In this document: one piece after another, positions 1-10,230 of the stretch
Layout of the letters: each line of letters opens with the position of its first letter
Position numbering within the stretch: position 1 is the first letter of the stretch
NCBI GenBank assembly: GCA_963920525.1
Contig: OY986436.1
Location: 91,785,868 to 91,849,867 of the forward strand
Direction: 5' to 3'
Length of the DNA stretch: 64,000 bases
Origin: Dichetophora obliterata
Lineage: Eukaryota > Arthropoda > Insecta > Diptera > Sciomyzidae
Made by a program: the position numbers and the translations under genes
Notes under the pieces: model-generated
What the model was told of the DNA's origin: nothing
What the model saw: only the letters and a program-made list of their open reading frames with translations
Database searches by the model: none

Positions 1-1
1 T

Positions 2-3000
2 TGGAGGGTCGTGGATAGGCTAACCATGTCGGACCACAGATCCATACAGTTTGAATTCAAGTACGGAATCCGACGCCAGCGGAATAGCAGGAAGGTCAGG
101 ATTCCCAAGAATACAGATCCTGCGAAATATAAGGCGAAGTTGAGGGAAACACTGACCCAAAAAGCGATAAAAGTACCAGGGAATACGGCGGAAGTAGAAA
201 GTCATGTCAAACACCTTAGCTCGGCCATGGTCGAAGCCTACGAGGTGGCATGCCCAATACTTTCAGTAGACGAAGGTGATCCAACGCCATGGTGGTGCAC
301 GGAAATCGAATCTCTGAAGAAGAAGGTTAGGAAGGCCTTCAACCTGCACATGAGAGGGGGAACCCCAGAAACATGGGCAAATTACAAGGCACGGAAAAGG
401 GAACTGAAGTACCTCATACGACAACGGAAAAGGCAGTCGTGGAGAGACTTCTGTTCTGGGATGGAAACTATATCAGAAGCATGTAGGCTTCAGAAAATGG
501 TTTCAAAAGACCCATTCTCCAAAGTGGGACTGATCCGAAAGAAGGATGGAACCATGGCAGAGAACCTAGAGGAGTCCATGGAAGTTCTGATGGAGGTGCA
601 CTTTCCTGGAAGTTTTAAGTCTGATGACCCGTGGACACCCTTGAAGAAAGGAATGCACAGGGTTGACAGACTGGAAGCCGAAAGGATGATCACTATGGAC
701 GGGGTGAGGAGTGCTATACGCTCATTTGCTCCGTACAAAACATCAGGGATGGACGGTATATTCCCTGCTATGATGCAGTGGGGGGAAGATCTCATTGCAC
801 CTAGGCTGTGGGGTATATTCGTTACTTGCCTAGCGACTGGGTATGTTCCGAGAGTCTGGAGAGAGGCGAAAGTTGTCTTTCTTCCGAAGCCTGGAAAAAA
901 AGATTATGCGGAGGCAAAGTCGTTCAGACCGATCAGCCTAACATCTTTTCTCCTGAAAACGATGGAAAGAGTGATGGTTGACTGTCTTGAGAGCACCTCG
1001 CTGACGCAAAATCCTCTGAGTAGATGCCAACATGCATATAGAGCAGGTAGGTCTACGGAGAGTGCTCTTCACGAATTGGTAAGAGTGACTGAAAAGGAGG
1101 TATTTTCAGGAGGCATTGCGATGGCCACATTTATGGACATCGAGGGTGCTTTCGACAAAATATGCTTTGGAAGGCTGCGGCAAGCCCTGACAGAACGCAA
1201 TGTAAGCCCAATGATAGCAAATTGGGTGGACAATATGCTCAAACACAGGGCTGTCAACATGCAGAATGGTAGAGTAAAGACTAGAGTTAGAGCAAGTAGA
1301 GGATGTCCCCAGGGCGGGGTGTTATCGCCAACCCTGTGGAACATAACTGTGGACTCACTACTGGTTAGACTGGATGAATCGGGCATACACACGATAGGGT
1401 ATGCAGATGACATTGCGTTGGTGGTCCGCGGCAAGTTCATTGACACCATCTCTGACATCATGAAGGGAGCACTCCGAATGGTGGAGGAGTGGTGTCGAGA
1501 ACAAGGCCTTACCGTAAACGCAGGCAAGTCAGACAATATTCTCTTTACTAGAAAGAGGGTAGGCCTGAGTACAGAACCACTCAGACTTTTTGGAGCTGAA
1601 ATCAACATGTCCACGAAAGTTAAATATCTAGGGGTAACCCTTGATAGCAAACTGAACTGGAACGAGCATGTAGAAGATAGGATTCAAAGAGCCAAGAGGG
1701 TTCTGTTCCAGTGCAGACGCGTTTGTGGTCTCAAATGGGGGCTAAACCCAGAGGCTATGAAATGGGTTTACACTATGATGGTTAGACCTGTCATCACGTA
1801 CGCTTCGGTGATTTGGTGGACAAAAGTCAGCCAAAAAACCATTAAGAAGAGACTGGACAGAGTCCAACGGCTGGCGTGTGTTGGAATAACAGGTGCAATA
1901 CGCACCACTCCAACAAGCGCAATGGAGGTTCTGTTAGGTATGCTGCCGTTGGATTTAGAAATAAAGAAAACAGCGGCGCTGTCAGCCCTCAGGATGTTGC
2001 GAAATGCTACGTGGCATGGGGCAACGGCCCTGCATGGTCATATTCGCATCCTTGATATTGTACAGAGAAATATCAGGGAGACGTTTATGCCTATGGATGG
2101 AAGGCAGAGAGTAAAAATAACAGAAAAATGTTATAAAACTCTTATAACGGATGGAGCCGTTTGTGAAGAAATCGCTGGTAGCGATATCAGTATATTCACA
2201 GACGGCTCTCTGATGAATGGCCGGGCCGGGGCAGGCGTGTACTCAAAAGAGTTAAGCCTATCCTGTGTACTGAGGTTGGGGAGGTTTGTGTCTGTATACC
2301 AGGCAGAAATGTTTGGCGTAGTGCATGCGCTGGACCACCTGATAGATGGCCGGATCAGTGGCAAGAAAATTGTCATCGCTCTCGACAATCAGTCTGTGAT
2401 TAGGTGTATGCAACGGACAGACATCACTTCCAGGTTGGCCATAGAATGTCTTACAAAACTCAATAGGTGCGCCCAGACAAATGAGCTTACACTTATGTGG
2501 GTGAGAGGACACTCTGGCATAGAACAGAATGAAGAAGCTGATTCTTTAGCAAGAACAGGATCAGCAGAAGAATTCTGTGGACCAGAACCACGTATCGCCA
2601 TAGGCGACAATATGGTGGCAGGCCTTATTAAACAATGGACGGACTCGGAACACAGTAAAAGGTGGGAAAAAGCTGTTAACTGCAGGCAATCAAAGGTGGC
2701 CGTGAAGTGGTCTCGTAGTGAGGCAGCAAAAGTTATCCGATACAATCGAAGGACTTTAAGCTGGCTTACTGCACTGGTCACAGGACACGGTCCCTTCATG
2801 TACCATCTCGGGAAGATGACTCTGACCGAGGACGATGCGTGTAGGTTATGCCTAGAGGAGCCGGAAACAGCAGCACACATTCTGTGCCAGTGTCCGGCGC
2901 TGGCAAGCATAAGATTGACCACTCTGGGACGCCCATTTATTGGCGAAGCCGAGATTGGTCAACTAACCTATAAGGATATGCTTGAGGTGACAAAGGATGC

Positions 3001-3043
3001 TTACACGAGGAGCATGCTCACGTACGAGTACTCCGAGCAGTAG
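2..3043 (+). CDS. LINE ORF2: reverse transcriptase plus RNase H, 5' partial
   Basis: This is the pol protein of a non-LTR retrotransposon, which copies its RNA into DNA at a nicked target. The frame is open from the window edge to TAG at 3041-3043, so the upstream endonuclease lies outside; only its final SDHR motif is seen near nt 29-40. Counting from nt 11, the RT domain spans about residues 220-560, with FMDIEGAFD (Asp 376), RGCPQGGVLSP and YADD at 464-467. RNase H follows, with the catalytic set Asp 731, Glu 766, Asp 792 and Asp 844. A Cys/His cluster (CRLC...HILCQC) starts at residue 944. RT plus RNase H and a C-terminal zinc knuckle point to the LOA/I group; the exact clade is inference. 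No stop or frameshift occurs in 1010 codons and base use is much less AT-rich than the surroundings, so the copy looks recent. Confidence 0.93.
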   Translation, partial: WRVVDRLTMSDHRSIQFEFKYGIRRQRNSRKVRIPKNTDPAKYKAKLRETLTQKAIKVPGNTAEVESHVKHLSSAMVEAYEVACPILSVDEGDPTPWWCTEIESLKKKVRKAFNLHMRGGTPETWANYKARKRELKYLIRQRKRQSWRDFCSGMETISEACRLQKMVSKDPFSKVGLIRKKDGTMAENLEESMEVLMEVHFPGSFKSDDPWTPLKKGMHRVDRLEAERMITMDGVRSAIRSFAPYKTSGMDGIFPAMMQWGEDLIAPRLWGIFVTCLATGYVPRVWREAKVVFLPKPGKKDYAEAKSFRPISLTSFLLKTMERVMVDCLESTSLTQNPLSRCQHAYRAGRSTESALHELVRVTEKEVFSGGIAMATFMDIEGAFDKICFGRLRQALTERNVSPMIANWVDNMLKHRAVNMQNGRVKTRVRASRGCPQGGVLSPTLWNITVDSLLVRLDESGIHTIGYADDIALVVRGKFIDTISDIMKGALRMVEEWCREQGLTVNAGKSDNILFTRKRVGLSTEPLRLFGAEINMSTKVKYLGVTLDSKLNWNEHVEDRIQRAKRVLFQCRRVCGLKWGLNPEAMKWVYTMMVRPVITYASVIWWTKVSQKTIKKRLDRVQRLACVGITGAIRTTPTSAMEVLLGMLPLDLEIKKTAALSALRMLRNATWHGATALHGHIRILDIVQRNIRETFMPMDGRQRVKITEKCYKTLITDGAVCEEIAGSDISIFTDGSLMNGRAGAGVYSKELSLSCVLRLGRFVSVYQAEMFGVVHALDHLIDGRISGKKIVIALDNQSVIRCMQRTDITSRLAIECLTKLNRCAQTNELTLMWVRGHSGIEQNEEADSLARTGSAEEFCGPEPRIAIGDNMVAGLIKQWTDSEHSKRWEKAVNCRQSKVAVKWSRSEAAKVIRYNRRTLSWLTALVTGHGPFMYHLGKMTLTEDDACRLCLEEPETAAHILCQCPALASIRLTTLGRPFIGEAEIGQLTYKDMLEVTKDAYTRSMLTYEYSEQ

Positions 3044-3448
3044 TACCCTTTGTCCAATAGGGGACGAAAAGGGACCCACTGTGGTCTGCTTCGGCTAATC
3101 CCCAACTTATTATATATATAATATAAAAAACAAAGAAAAACATAAACAAAAATATAAATTAAACTTATTGAAATAAATAATATACACTTAAAATACATAA
3201 TAATACACACATACATAAAATTTGTATTCACATACATTTTATTGAATTTCATTTACATTATTTTCACTGTTTGCACCATTTATCATTGCATTATATTTTT
3301 AAAAAACCTAAATAAGAAACAAAAAATTTTGGACGACGCAGTACCACTCCTGATAAAGTTATTATTAGGTAGCTTTGACAACTACTTATTTTCTCACGAG
3401 CTGTGACCATCGAATTTCAAACAAAAGAACACAATATAAAGTGCGTGT
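3044..3448. other. LINE 3' UTR and AT-rich tail; nothing else seen
   Basis: About 65 bases of GC-richer sequence follow the ORF2 stop and run into a short TATATA tract at about 3110-3125, a plausible simple-repeat 3' terminus for the LINE. The rest is A/T-rich sequence in which I see no gene. Confidence 0.5.
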
Positions 3449-3588
3449 GTCACACACATTGGTAGCTTTCAGCGGAGTCAATAGTTGGCAACTGTTTTTT
3501 TTTTTAAATTTGAGTGAGAAACCTTTGCAATTAAATGATCCATTCACAATAGGTGACTCCTCTGAATGCGTCCAATGTGTGTGACTCA
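3449..3588. mobile_element. Short foldback MITE, family A
   Basis: The ends are imperfect inverted repeats: GTCACACACATTGG...TTCAG(C/A)GGAGTCA at left is mirrored by TGACTCCTCTGAA...CCAATGTGTGTGAC at right. The core TTCAGCGGAGTCA...GTTGGCAACTG recurs at both ends of the segment at 20816-21101, so this is a repeated family. There is no coding content. Confidence 0.6.
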
Positions 3589-3589
3589 C

Positions 3590-4117
3590 GTTCCCTATTT
3601 TGGTTTGGGGCGGAGAGCTGGTGACCGAAACTGTCAAAACGAAGTTGACATTTCATACAAAATCTGCAAGCCATGAGAATGTAATATGAAAGCAAGAATT
3701 GGCAAATATATCAAAATGGATGAGTTTGACAGTTATGGTCACTTAGAAAGAGAACACATTCAGCCCTAACACTACCTTGTCTTATTCTACTATGGCAGCA
3801 AGCAACCATCAATATGTTTATCTGTTGAAAAATCGTTCCTTCATAAAGAAATCATGAAGGATATTTACTCTTTTTCTGCCAATGTATATAAAGATCTGTA
3901 GCTGAACTTAAATACATTTCCAATAACAATTAACAAGCAAGTCTACTACAACGATGAACAGAGATGAGCAGTATCACATCGGTTGCGCAACGTTAGAGGG
4001 GATGAACCGAATTGGCGGCGGAATATAAACAGCACTTTGCTTGCTAAGTTTTTTGTTTGCCTGGTAGCAAGATCTCAAGTGAAGGCATTAAAAGAGACTT
4101 CACGGCCAGTCAAACAA
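3590..4117 (+). repeat. Dispersed repeat B, copy 1
   Basis: Several blocks match the reverse complement of 28499-28925: the GGCGGAGAGC(T/C)GGTGACC block at the left, the block around TTGCGCAACGTTAGAGGG at about 3988, the CTGGTAGCAAGAT block near 4060, and the GGCATTAAAAGA block near 4085. Divergence and indels are considerable, so this is an old element of unknown class. Confidence 0.6.
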
Positions 4118-4354
4118 AAAGCAAATATCAAAAATTTTAAATTTATTTTATTTTAGCCTACAGCTAGCTCTACATATACATTAAAAATAAATAAAAAGTA
4201 AAAAAAATTTTTTAAAAAATAAGCTTTTATTTAAAAAAGATGACCTAAAAAGAAAAAAATAAATTTAAGTGACATTTGTCATAAATGTATTTAGTAGGTA
4301 TATTCTAGATGCAGAAGAACCCCCTCTCTTGGTTACTCCCTCATCATCATAATA

Positions 4355-4645
4355 TAAGCGTACGTAAATTGGTAAGTTCTAAGGACTTACATATATAAAT
4401 TTAGAATTTTTCAAATACATTTATATTTAAAAGCTTAAGGCAATGATATTGTGTAGTAAACCTGTATAATGGATCGCAGTTTATATACAGGTAAGCTTAC
4501 TAAAAGATTCAATGCCACTGATAATGTGTAGTTAGCCTGTATAACGGATCGCTGACATCGGTGCCTCAAGCTTTTAAATATAAATGTATTTGAAAAATTC
4601 TAAATTTATATAAGTCCTTGGAACTTACCAATTTACGTACGCCTT
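4355..4645. mobile_element. MITE with about 80-bp terminal inverted repeats
   Basis: The left arm begins GCGTACGTAAATTGG at 4358 and the right arm ends with its complement CCAATTTACGTACGC at 4642. The arms stay complementary for roughly 80 bases with few mismatches. The centre holds two diverged direct copies of a unit containing TGTGTAGT and CCTGTATAA(T/C)GGATCGC (about 4452-4478 and 4525-4551). It is non-coding and the superfamily is not assigned. Confidence 0.8.
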
Positions 4646-4784
4646 TTTTTTAAATTTTGTTTACTTTTTATTTTTTTTTTTTTACTTTTTAGTCTTAAAG
4701 GTTTATTATGAACATCTTTAATTTTCAAAACTTAGCAAATACTACAGCATTTAAATTTTTTAGACCATTAACCTTGTTACAGTA

Positions 4785-4885
4785 TTAACATTATTAACAC
4801 GATTTACACTACTTACGTTATTTTTTTAAAAGTATTTACATTATTTACACCATTTACATTACTTACACTATTTACATATTATCAG
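4785..4885. repeat. Degenerate ATTTACAC-type tandem repeat
   Basis: A run of about ten imperfect 9-12-bp units of the form (A)TTTACA(C/T) or ATTAACA is visible. Confidence 0.6.
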
Positions 4886-4949
4886 TACGTTATCACAAGT
4901 TTAACACCGATTAATATCTAGAGTGATACCGTTTGTACAAGTTATTAAA

Positions 4950-5460
4950 TTCGCATTTTGATTTGGGTGTGGCCAAAATTTTTTTCTAACCCCCATCTTT
5001 TACTTCAAGAAAGTTTACTACCAAAATTTCAGCTGAATCGAGACAGTAGTCTTGGAGATATAGCATTTTTATTGATTTGTGGGCGGTAAAAGGGGGAGTG
5101 ACAAAATGTTTCCTTAATTATCCTCTACTCGAAAGAAATTTACTGCCAAAATTTCAGCTGAATCGGCCCAGTAGTTTTAGAGATATAGCATTTTTATGGA
5201 TTTGTGGGCGGTAAAAGGGGGAGTGGCAAAAATGTTTCCTTAATTATTCTCTACTCAAAGGAAATTTACTGCTAAAATTTCAGCTGAATCGGCCATTAGT
5301 TTTATATATATAGCATTTTTATTGATTTGTGGGCGGTAAAAGGGGTGTGGCAAAAAAAATTTCATAACATTGCATTGTCACCGGACTTACATATGTATGC
5401 TAAATTTCAGCTTAATCGGATACCAACAAGTTGTCGAAAAATGGCTTGCAAGTTTTGAGG
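4950..5460. repeat. 125-bp tandem repeat, about 3.6 copies
   Basis: The anchor ATTTCAGCTGAATCG starts at 5026, 5151 and 5277, with a diverged copy at 5404, so the period is 125-127 bp. Each full unit also holds GATATAGCATTTTTAT and TGTGGGCGGTAAAAGGGG. The array runs straight into a microsatellite. Confidence 0.88.
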
Positions 5461-5518
5461 ACATACATACATACATACATACATACATACATACATACAT
5501 ACATACATACATACATAC
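5461..5518. repeat. (ACAT)n microsatellite
   Basis: About 14 perfect ACAT units abut the 125-bp array, so array and microsatellite probably form one mobile or satellite unit. Confidence 0.97.
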
Positions 5519-5981
5519 GAACGAAGCAAGTTAAATAAAAGCTTATAAAAACGGTAACATTCAATACCTGCATTCCCGTGGTCATTGATCTAGAGCGCGG
5601 CTCTATTTTATTCACAAAACAAAAACAGAAATTAAAACCAGCTCGATTTCTAGCTCTATTTCTGATCTTAAAATGCTGCCAAGTTTCAAGCATTTTTTAT
5701 CAAAACGAACATAGTTGGTAAATCTAAATAACTATTCATTTTCCTATTTTGACGTTTCACCGCTCAAAGGGCGTTTTGGTATTGTTGTTTTCTTTGGTTA
5801 TTGTTCTTAAAACAGCTGTTTCAAGACTGTGATGACAAATTGAAATAAAGTTGAACTAACGTTGTTTTACTGAGATTTGATCTGATCTAATGACACGGGA
5901 ATGCAGCTAATGTTTCGCAGCGAAGCAAATGGAGGGGAAAGAACTATGAGTCAGCAGAGGAGCTTATTGATGGTTGCTTGC
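5519..5981. other. Intergenic AT-rich sequence, nothing recognised
   Basis: No coding signature is seen. A 17-bp word near 5967 (ATTGATGGTTGCTTGCT) is the reverse complement of one near 3798, a trace of an old inverted repeat. Confidence 0.4.
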
Positions 5982-6122
5982 TTATGTTTTCTTAGTTTCC
6001 TATCTTATCTTTGCTGTCTGTATTGATGCCGAGAGTTACTCGGAAAAATACAATGACGCAAACCAAAGATTTACCCTCTAGCAAAATCGTTCAACGCGCC
6101 TAAAGAAGTTTTCACTTCAAAA
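5982..6122 (+). repeat. Dispersed repeat C, copy 1
   Basis: This segment aligns in direct orientation with 32041-32186. Shared blocks include TTTGCTGTCTGTATT, GACGCAAACCAAAGATTTA and CGTTCAACGCGCCTAAAGAA. Identity is high apart from small indels. It is part of an unclassified interspersed repeat. Confidence 0.75.
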
Positions 6123-6254
6123 AAACGCGGCATGCAAATAATCAGTTGTTTGATACAATTGCGCGTGAGAGGTATCGCAAAATTCAATTGAAACCGTTGC
6201 TGTAGTTATTGTTTCAGCAAAATGTAGATTTTTCGCTAATGCATTAAAAATAAT

Positions 6255-6470
6255 AACGAACTGCTGACCCAAAGCTTTCGAATAAAGGCCTTTTGAAGCA
6301 GTATCGACGGTTGCAAATTCTAACCCTTATTTTCGATGAAATAATAAATTTCTCTCTCTCTCTCTCTCCCCTCTCAGCAAGTCTCTTTTTTGTGGTAGGC
6401 AAATCAAAAAGAATTCGATGAACTGCTGACCCAAAGCTTTGCACGGGAGGCCTTTGAAGCAATTCATAGT
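6255..6470. repeat. Direct repeat pair around a (CT)n tract
   Basis: GAACTGCTGACCCAAAGCTTT occurs at about 6257 and again at about 6419, each followed by a related GGCCTTTTGAAGCA or GGCCTTTGAAGCA block. A (TC)n tract lies between them at about 6350-6378. Confidence 0.75.
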
Positions 6471-7642
6471 CAGCTAAATTGAAGTGCTCTTTTTCAATGA
6501 CATGCAATGTTAAAATTACAATTGTGTGTCATACGTTGTGTCAGCTCTTTCAGCTGCCTTGCAAGCACTCAAAAAGGCTTTTCGGAGTGCTTTTTCCCCC
6601 GATGGGTATAGATAGATAGACAAACACAATCTCAAGTCGGGAAAAGTTAGCCTGCAAGGCTACAAAATATAATTTATACTTATAACTGAATTCTGGCAAC
6701 TTCCCTCAAAAAATGTGTAAAGAAAATAAATCAACACTGTATGACAGCAAGAAGCTCCCTGAAAGCAACTGTACAACATGGCTACAATGTTATCTTGAGA
6801 GAAGCTCTCCCGACAAAGAGAGGAAACGTTTGTTTGCTGTTGTACAGTGCTGCTGTACAAATGCTGCTGTACAAATGTAAGCATAAAATAAAATACGTGA
6901 ATTTTATAATAATTAAAGAATAGACTTTTTGAAAACTTAGTAAGCTTTGATATTGGAAATTATCATAGGAATTGAATAAACAAAAAATTATAAAAATTAT
7001 TGAATTGAATATAATCAAAAATCAAAAATTAATATAAAGAATTGTCAAAAAATAATCGGTTCAGCGATTACCGAGCTTGTCTGGCTTAAAATTCCGTAAG
7101 TCTCCTTTTGTATAATAGTATAGAAATAGATATATCCCGATAATATCTTCCCTCAGGAATCTATTTTTGTTTCATTTTGTTTAATTTAACACGAATAAAA
7201 GGTTTTTGAAAGATTTATAATTTTCTACAATCATGTTTTAAAATAAGTAGTTTTGGGTTATACATTGTTCCAAGTTTAAAGATTTTACTAATGAATTTCC
7301 TGATACCACATCCAGCAGTACTTTCTTAGCAATACCTATTAACTAATGCGCATGCACTTTTTAATAAGTTTTACATTCATTCTCAATTTTACCGAGGCCG
7401 GGCAAAATAAAATTTATGTGTCAGCTTTTGTTCCGGCTTGAAAACAAAATTTTTTTTAACTATTCGTCTGCATTTTTACATGTCCGTCTGTTTGTCTATA
7501 TTCCAAATTATTCTTCTGTCGGTATGTTTGCTTTTGACAGCAAGTTTTCAATATAAATCAGAGCACGAAAAAAAAAATATCTAAAGTCTTATAAGATTTT
7601 TGCAAAAAGCGGATTACTGTGTAAGGTAGATGTCATTAGATG
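6471..7642. other. Intergenic AT-rich sequence, nothing recognised
   Basis: Only short unsupported reading frames are present. A small tandem duplication (GCTGCTGTACAAAT twice) lies near 6850. Confidence 0.4.
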
Positions 7643-7644
7643 TT

Positions 7645-8036
7645 TGACTCTAAATTTAGAGCAAGCTTTTTGACTACATATTATATTAAAAAACTGTCAA
7701 AAATGCTTATATTACCAAATTACGAGTCGACTTTTATTTTGACTATGATAATGGGCAATTCATTGTATTTAAAAGAGAGGTTTGGCGGTTTACTATGTAA
7801 GGTAGTTGTCATTAGTGGCCATGCCCGAACAAATAAAATTTAGAATTGTGTACAGGTTTTGGAGACCTCGCAGCTACATTGGCCCATTATCATAGTCAAA
7901 ATAAAAGTCGACTCTAAATTAAGTGCAAGCTTTTTGACTACATATTATATTAAAAAACTATCAAAAATGCTTATATTACCAAATTACGAGTCGACTTTTA
8001 TTTTGACTTGATAATGGGCCATTCATTGTATTTAAG
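7645..8036. repeat. Mixed direct and inverted duplication
   Basis: A block of about 125 bp is present twice in direct orientation (7645-7771 and 7910-8034). Between them lies a perfect 31-bp inverted copy of the block's end (7726-7756 against 7882-7912, starting GTCGACTTTTATTTTGAC). The first inverted pair encloses about 125 bp of unique sequence, so one copy looks like a foldback that extended into a tandem copy. Confidence 0.85.
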
Positions 8037-8415
8037 AAATTCTGGGTTACGTCAAGTGTTCATTTGCCACTGGGCTGTTTTTAATGTGCTCTTTAAAGCG
8101 CTCATTGAATATTCTCAAACTCAATATGGGAGAGTATAAATATGCAAAGCTACCTTATTTTTATGCCTACATAATTTAATAAACACCGCAATAGAAGCAG
8201 AGGAAAAGAGAGATAAAGCTTTATGCTGCTTGTGTGTCTAACAATTTAATGAAGCAATGATTTGTATGTTTGGTTTTTTGGCTACTTTATAAATTTAAAT
8301 TTTAATAACTTTTAAGAGTTTTCTTTAAAAAATAAGTGATGCAAGATATTAATATAAACATATAGCTTTATATTTTAAGGACCCCTTTTGACGAGGTCAA
8401 AACCAACCCTCACTT
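8037..8415. other. Intergenic, nothing recognised
   Basis: AT-rich sequence with no motif or repeat that I can support. Confidence 0.4.
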
Positions 8416-8604
8416 TTGGAGCCCTCCAAAAGACCCTACCGATGGCGGCCCTGCCACGACCACGTAAATGGCCGACAGCAAAACGATGCCCTCCACCGTC
8501 ACATATATCATCACCACGACAGCCGCAAAATAAGCAGCGGCCCTGATAAATACAAACCGCGGGCTGTCAACAGCAATAACAACAGCAACGCTATACGTAT
8601 TCAC
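8416..8604 (+). other. Possible Asn/Gln/His-rich coding segment, 5' part
   Basis: This GC-richer stretch is open in one frame without an ATG (first codon TTG; the upstream in-frame stop is at 8389). It encodes His-, Asn- and Ser-rich sequence ending ...NSNNNSNAIRIH at the left boundary of the hAT element. If one 8-bp target copy and the hAT element are removed, the same frame continues at 11772 into a Gln-rich run, SQRQQQQQHYP. I cannot assign a function. It could be a host exon of a low-complexity regulatory protein or an older element. Confidence 0.3.
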
Positions 8605-9090
8605 CAGAGATCTGCAACGGATAGCTTTTTTGCGACTCTGAGTATATCCGAAAAAAATAAGTACAAAAACCTACTCACCCTAAGCGCACACAACTCGACT
8701 CATATTCTCTTCTACGAAACTAGAATGCGGCGGCTCAAATAAATATGAGTATCCTAAGTCATGAGTCGGATCATGAAAGATCGGGTTTTTTCGGTTCATA
8801 ACTACTTATGGTTGTTGTCGTCTTGCTGATACTTATCCTACTTGCCCAAATACTCATAATCGACACAAGTAGCCGAATCACTCGGCTCATCTGCCACGGA
8901 TATGAAAGAGAGCGCAGTAGAGCGCAGCAGTAAATAGTGAGCGAGTCTTTTGTATTTGTGTTGTGCTATTTTTTCCTACGCATATCTAAATGCTGAATAA
9001 CAGATGTGTTATTCTTGTGTTGCTTTTTGTTTTTATCGTGCACAGTGAAAGCTGCGCATGAGGTAACGTTGTTAAGGCTTAAAAATAATA

Positions 9091-9114
9091 CGCAGTTTCG
9101 ATAGTATCGTAAGT
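9091..9114 (+). repeat. Isolated copy of a foldback-family terminus
   Basis: CAGTTTCGATAGTATCGTAAGT here is identical to the outer end of the palindromic element at 56457-57096 and complementary to the end at 17130-17150. The adjoining sequence does not match the family, so only a terminal scrap remains. Confidence 0.6.
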
Positions 9115-9856
9115 CATTCATTTTCTGCAATCAGCAATTATTATTAAATTTGTAAATTATTTTTTTATTTTTCTGTAGCCTTCAGTTACCAAATCACATG
9201 TGCATAATATAAATTACACTTCTATTGCACGTGTTTACGCACAAGAAGCAAACAGACACGTGCGCCGCACAGTGGTTGAGCCCCATACAAAAGTTGTCAA
9301 TAAATAGAAGGACTCATCGTAAACCAATTAAATTTTGTGTATTATTTGGAATTTGCCTTATTAGAATACACACAAAAATATTTTTAAATCCGCCCTCAAT
9401 CACGCCTGCCTCCCATACAACACAAATATTTAAAACGCCATATTTTTTTTGTCTTAAACCAATACAAGAACCATTCTGTCAGAAATCTTCAATATATGTC
9501 TATTATAAAAAAAGTATTTTCTGCCACGCCCACCTCCCATACGAAATTTTCCAATTCACGTGTTTTTCCGTATTCCAAGTTCAATGAAGCGCTGCATCTA
9601 AACTGTCTAAATTAAAGGTTTATAGTATTCAAAAATATTATTTGTTGCTTTTTATAAAAACAAAAACAAAATCATCAAAAAAAGCTTATCGTTTCGTTTG
9701 AATTCCAAAAAAAGGAGTGAACCTCATGCTTTTTGCCACAAATTGGCATTGGTTGTAAATGTGATACTATCAACAGTTAAAAAAGATAATAGCATACTTT
9801 TTAGCATTGTGATAAAGTGAGCACAGGTCGTGTAGCATAAAAACATGGCTTGCATA

Positions 9857-10230
9857 CACGGAGAAAACTGTTTGCAAAATTAGTATTGTGGTTAAGCAAA
9901 ACTTGCGCTTGATTCTAAGCCACTTCAACATTATGCAAAATTTTAGCAAAAACTAATCAAAATATGCTTTTCTAATATATAACAACTAAGCAAATATTTG
10001 CTTGAATTAAGTAAGCATTTGCTCCTCCCATTTATAATAACTTAGCAAATTTTTGCTGAAATTAAGTAAAAATTTGAATGTAATCAAAATTTTGCTTTTT
10101 CCTAAATAATCGAGGAGTGATTGCAATTTAGCAATCTTTTTCTTAAATCACATTGTGATTGAGCAAAGTTTTGCTGATTTGCTTTTAAGCAAAACATTTG
10201 CTTGATTCAAGCAAATTAATTTTCTCCGTG
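9857..10230. mobile_element. TA-flanked CAC-type MITE 1 (AAGCAAA repeats)
   Basis: The 11-bp termini CACGGAGAAAA (9857-9867) and TTTTCTCCGTG (10220-10230) are perfect inverted repeats, flanked by TA on both sides (9855-9856, 10231-10232). The interior is dense in (A)AGCAAA-like words and their complements, such as TTTGCTTGA and AGCAAATTTTTGCT. It is non-coding. Confidence 0.88.

Noticed and set aside
1069..1650. 193-codon minus-strand frame
   Set aside because: Antisense shadow of the LINE reverse transcriptase.
4950..5518. CRISPR-like array
   Set aside because: Units are adjacent tandem repeats without unique spacers, in an insect genome.
5412..5693. 93-codon minus-strand frame with repeated MYVC
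   Set aside because: It is a translation of the (ACAT)n microsatellite and its surroundings.
3798..5984. Large inverted element between 3798 and 5984
   Set aside because: Only a 17-bp word is mirrored; the intervening sequence is unrelated repeats.
9225..9587. 120-codon plus-strand frame
   Set aside because: AT-rich, no domain, lies inside the hAT element; two CACGCC(T/C)(G/A)CCTCCCATA words explain the repeat look.
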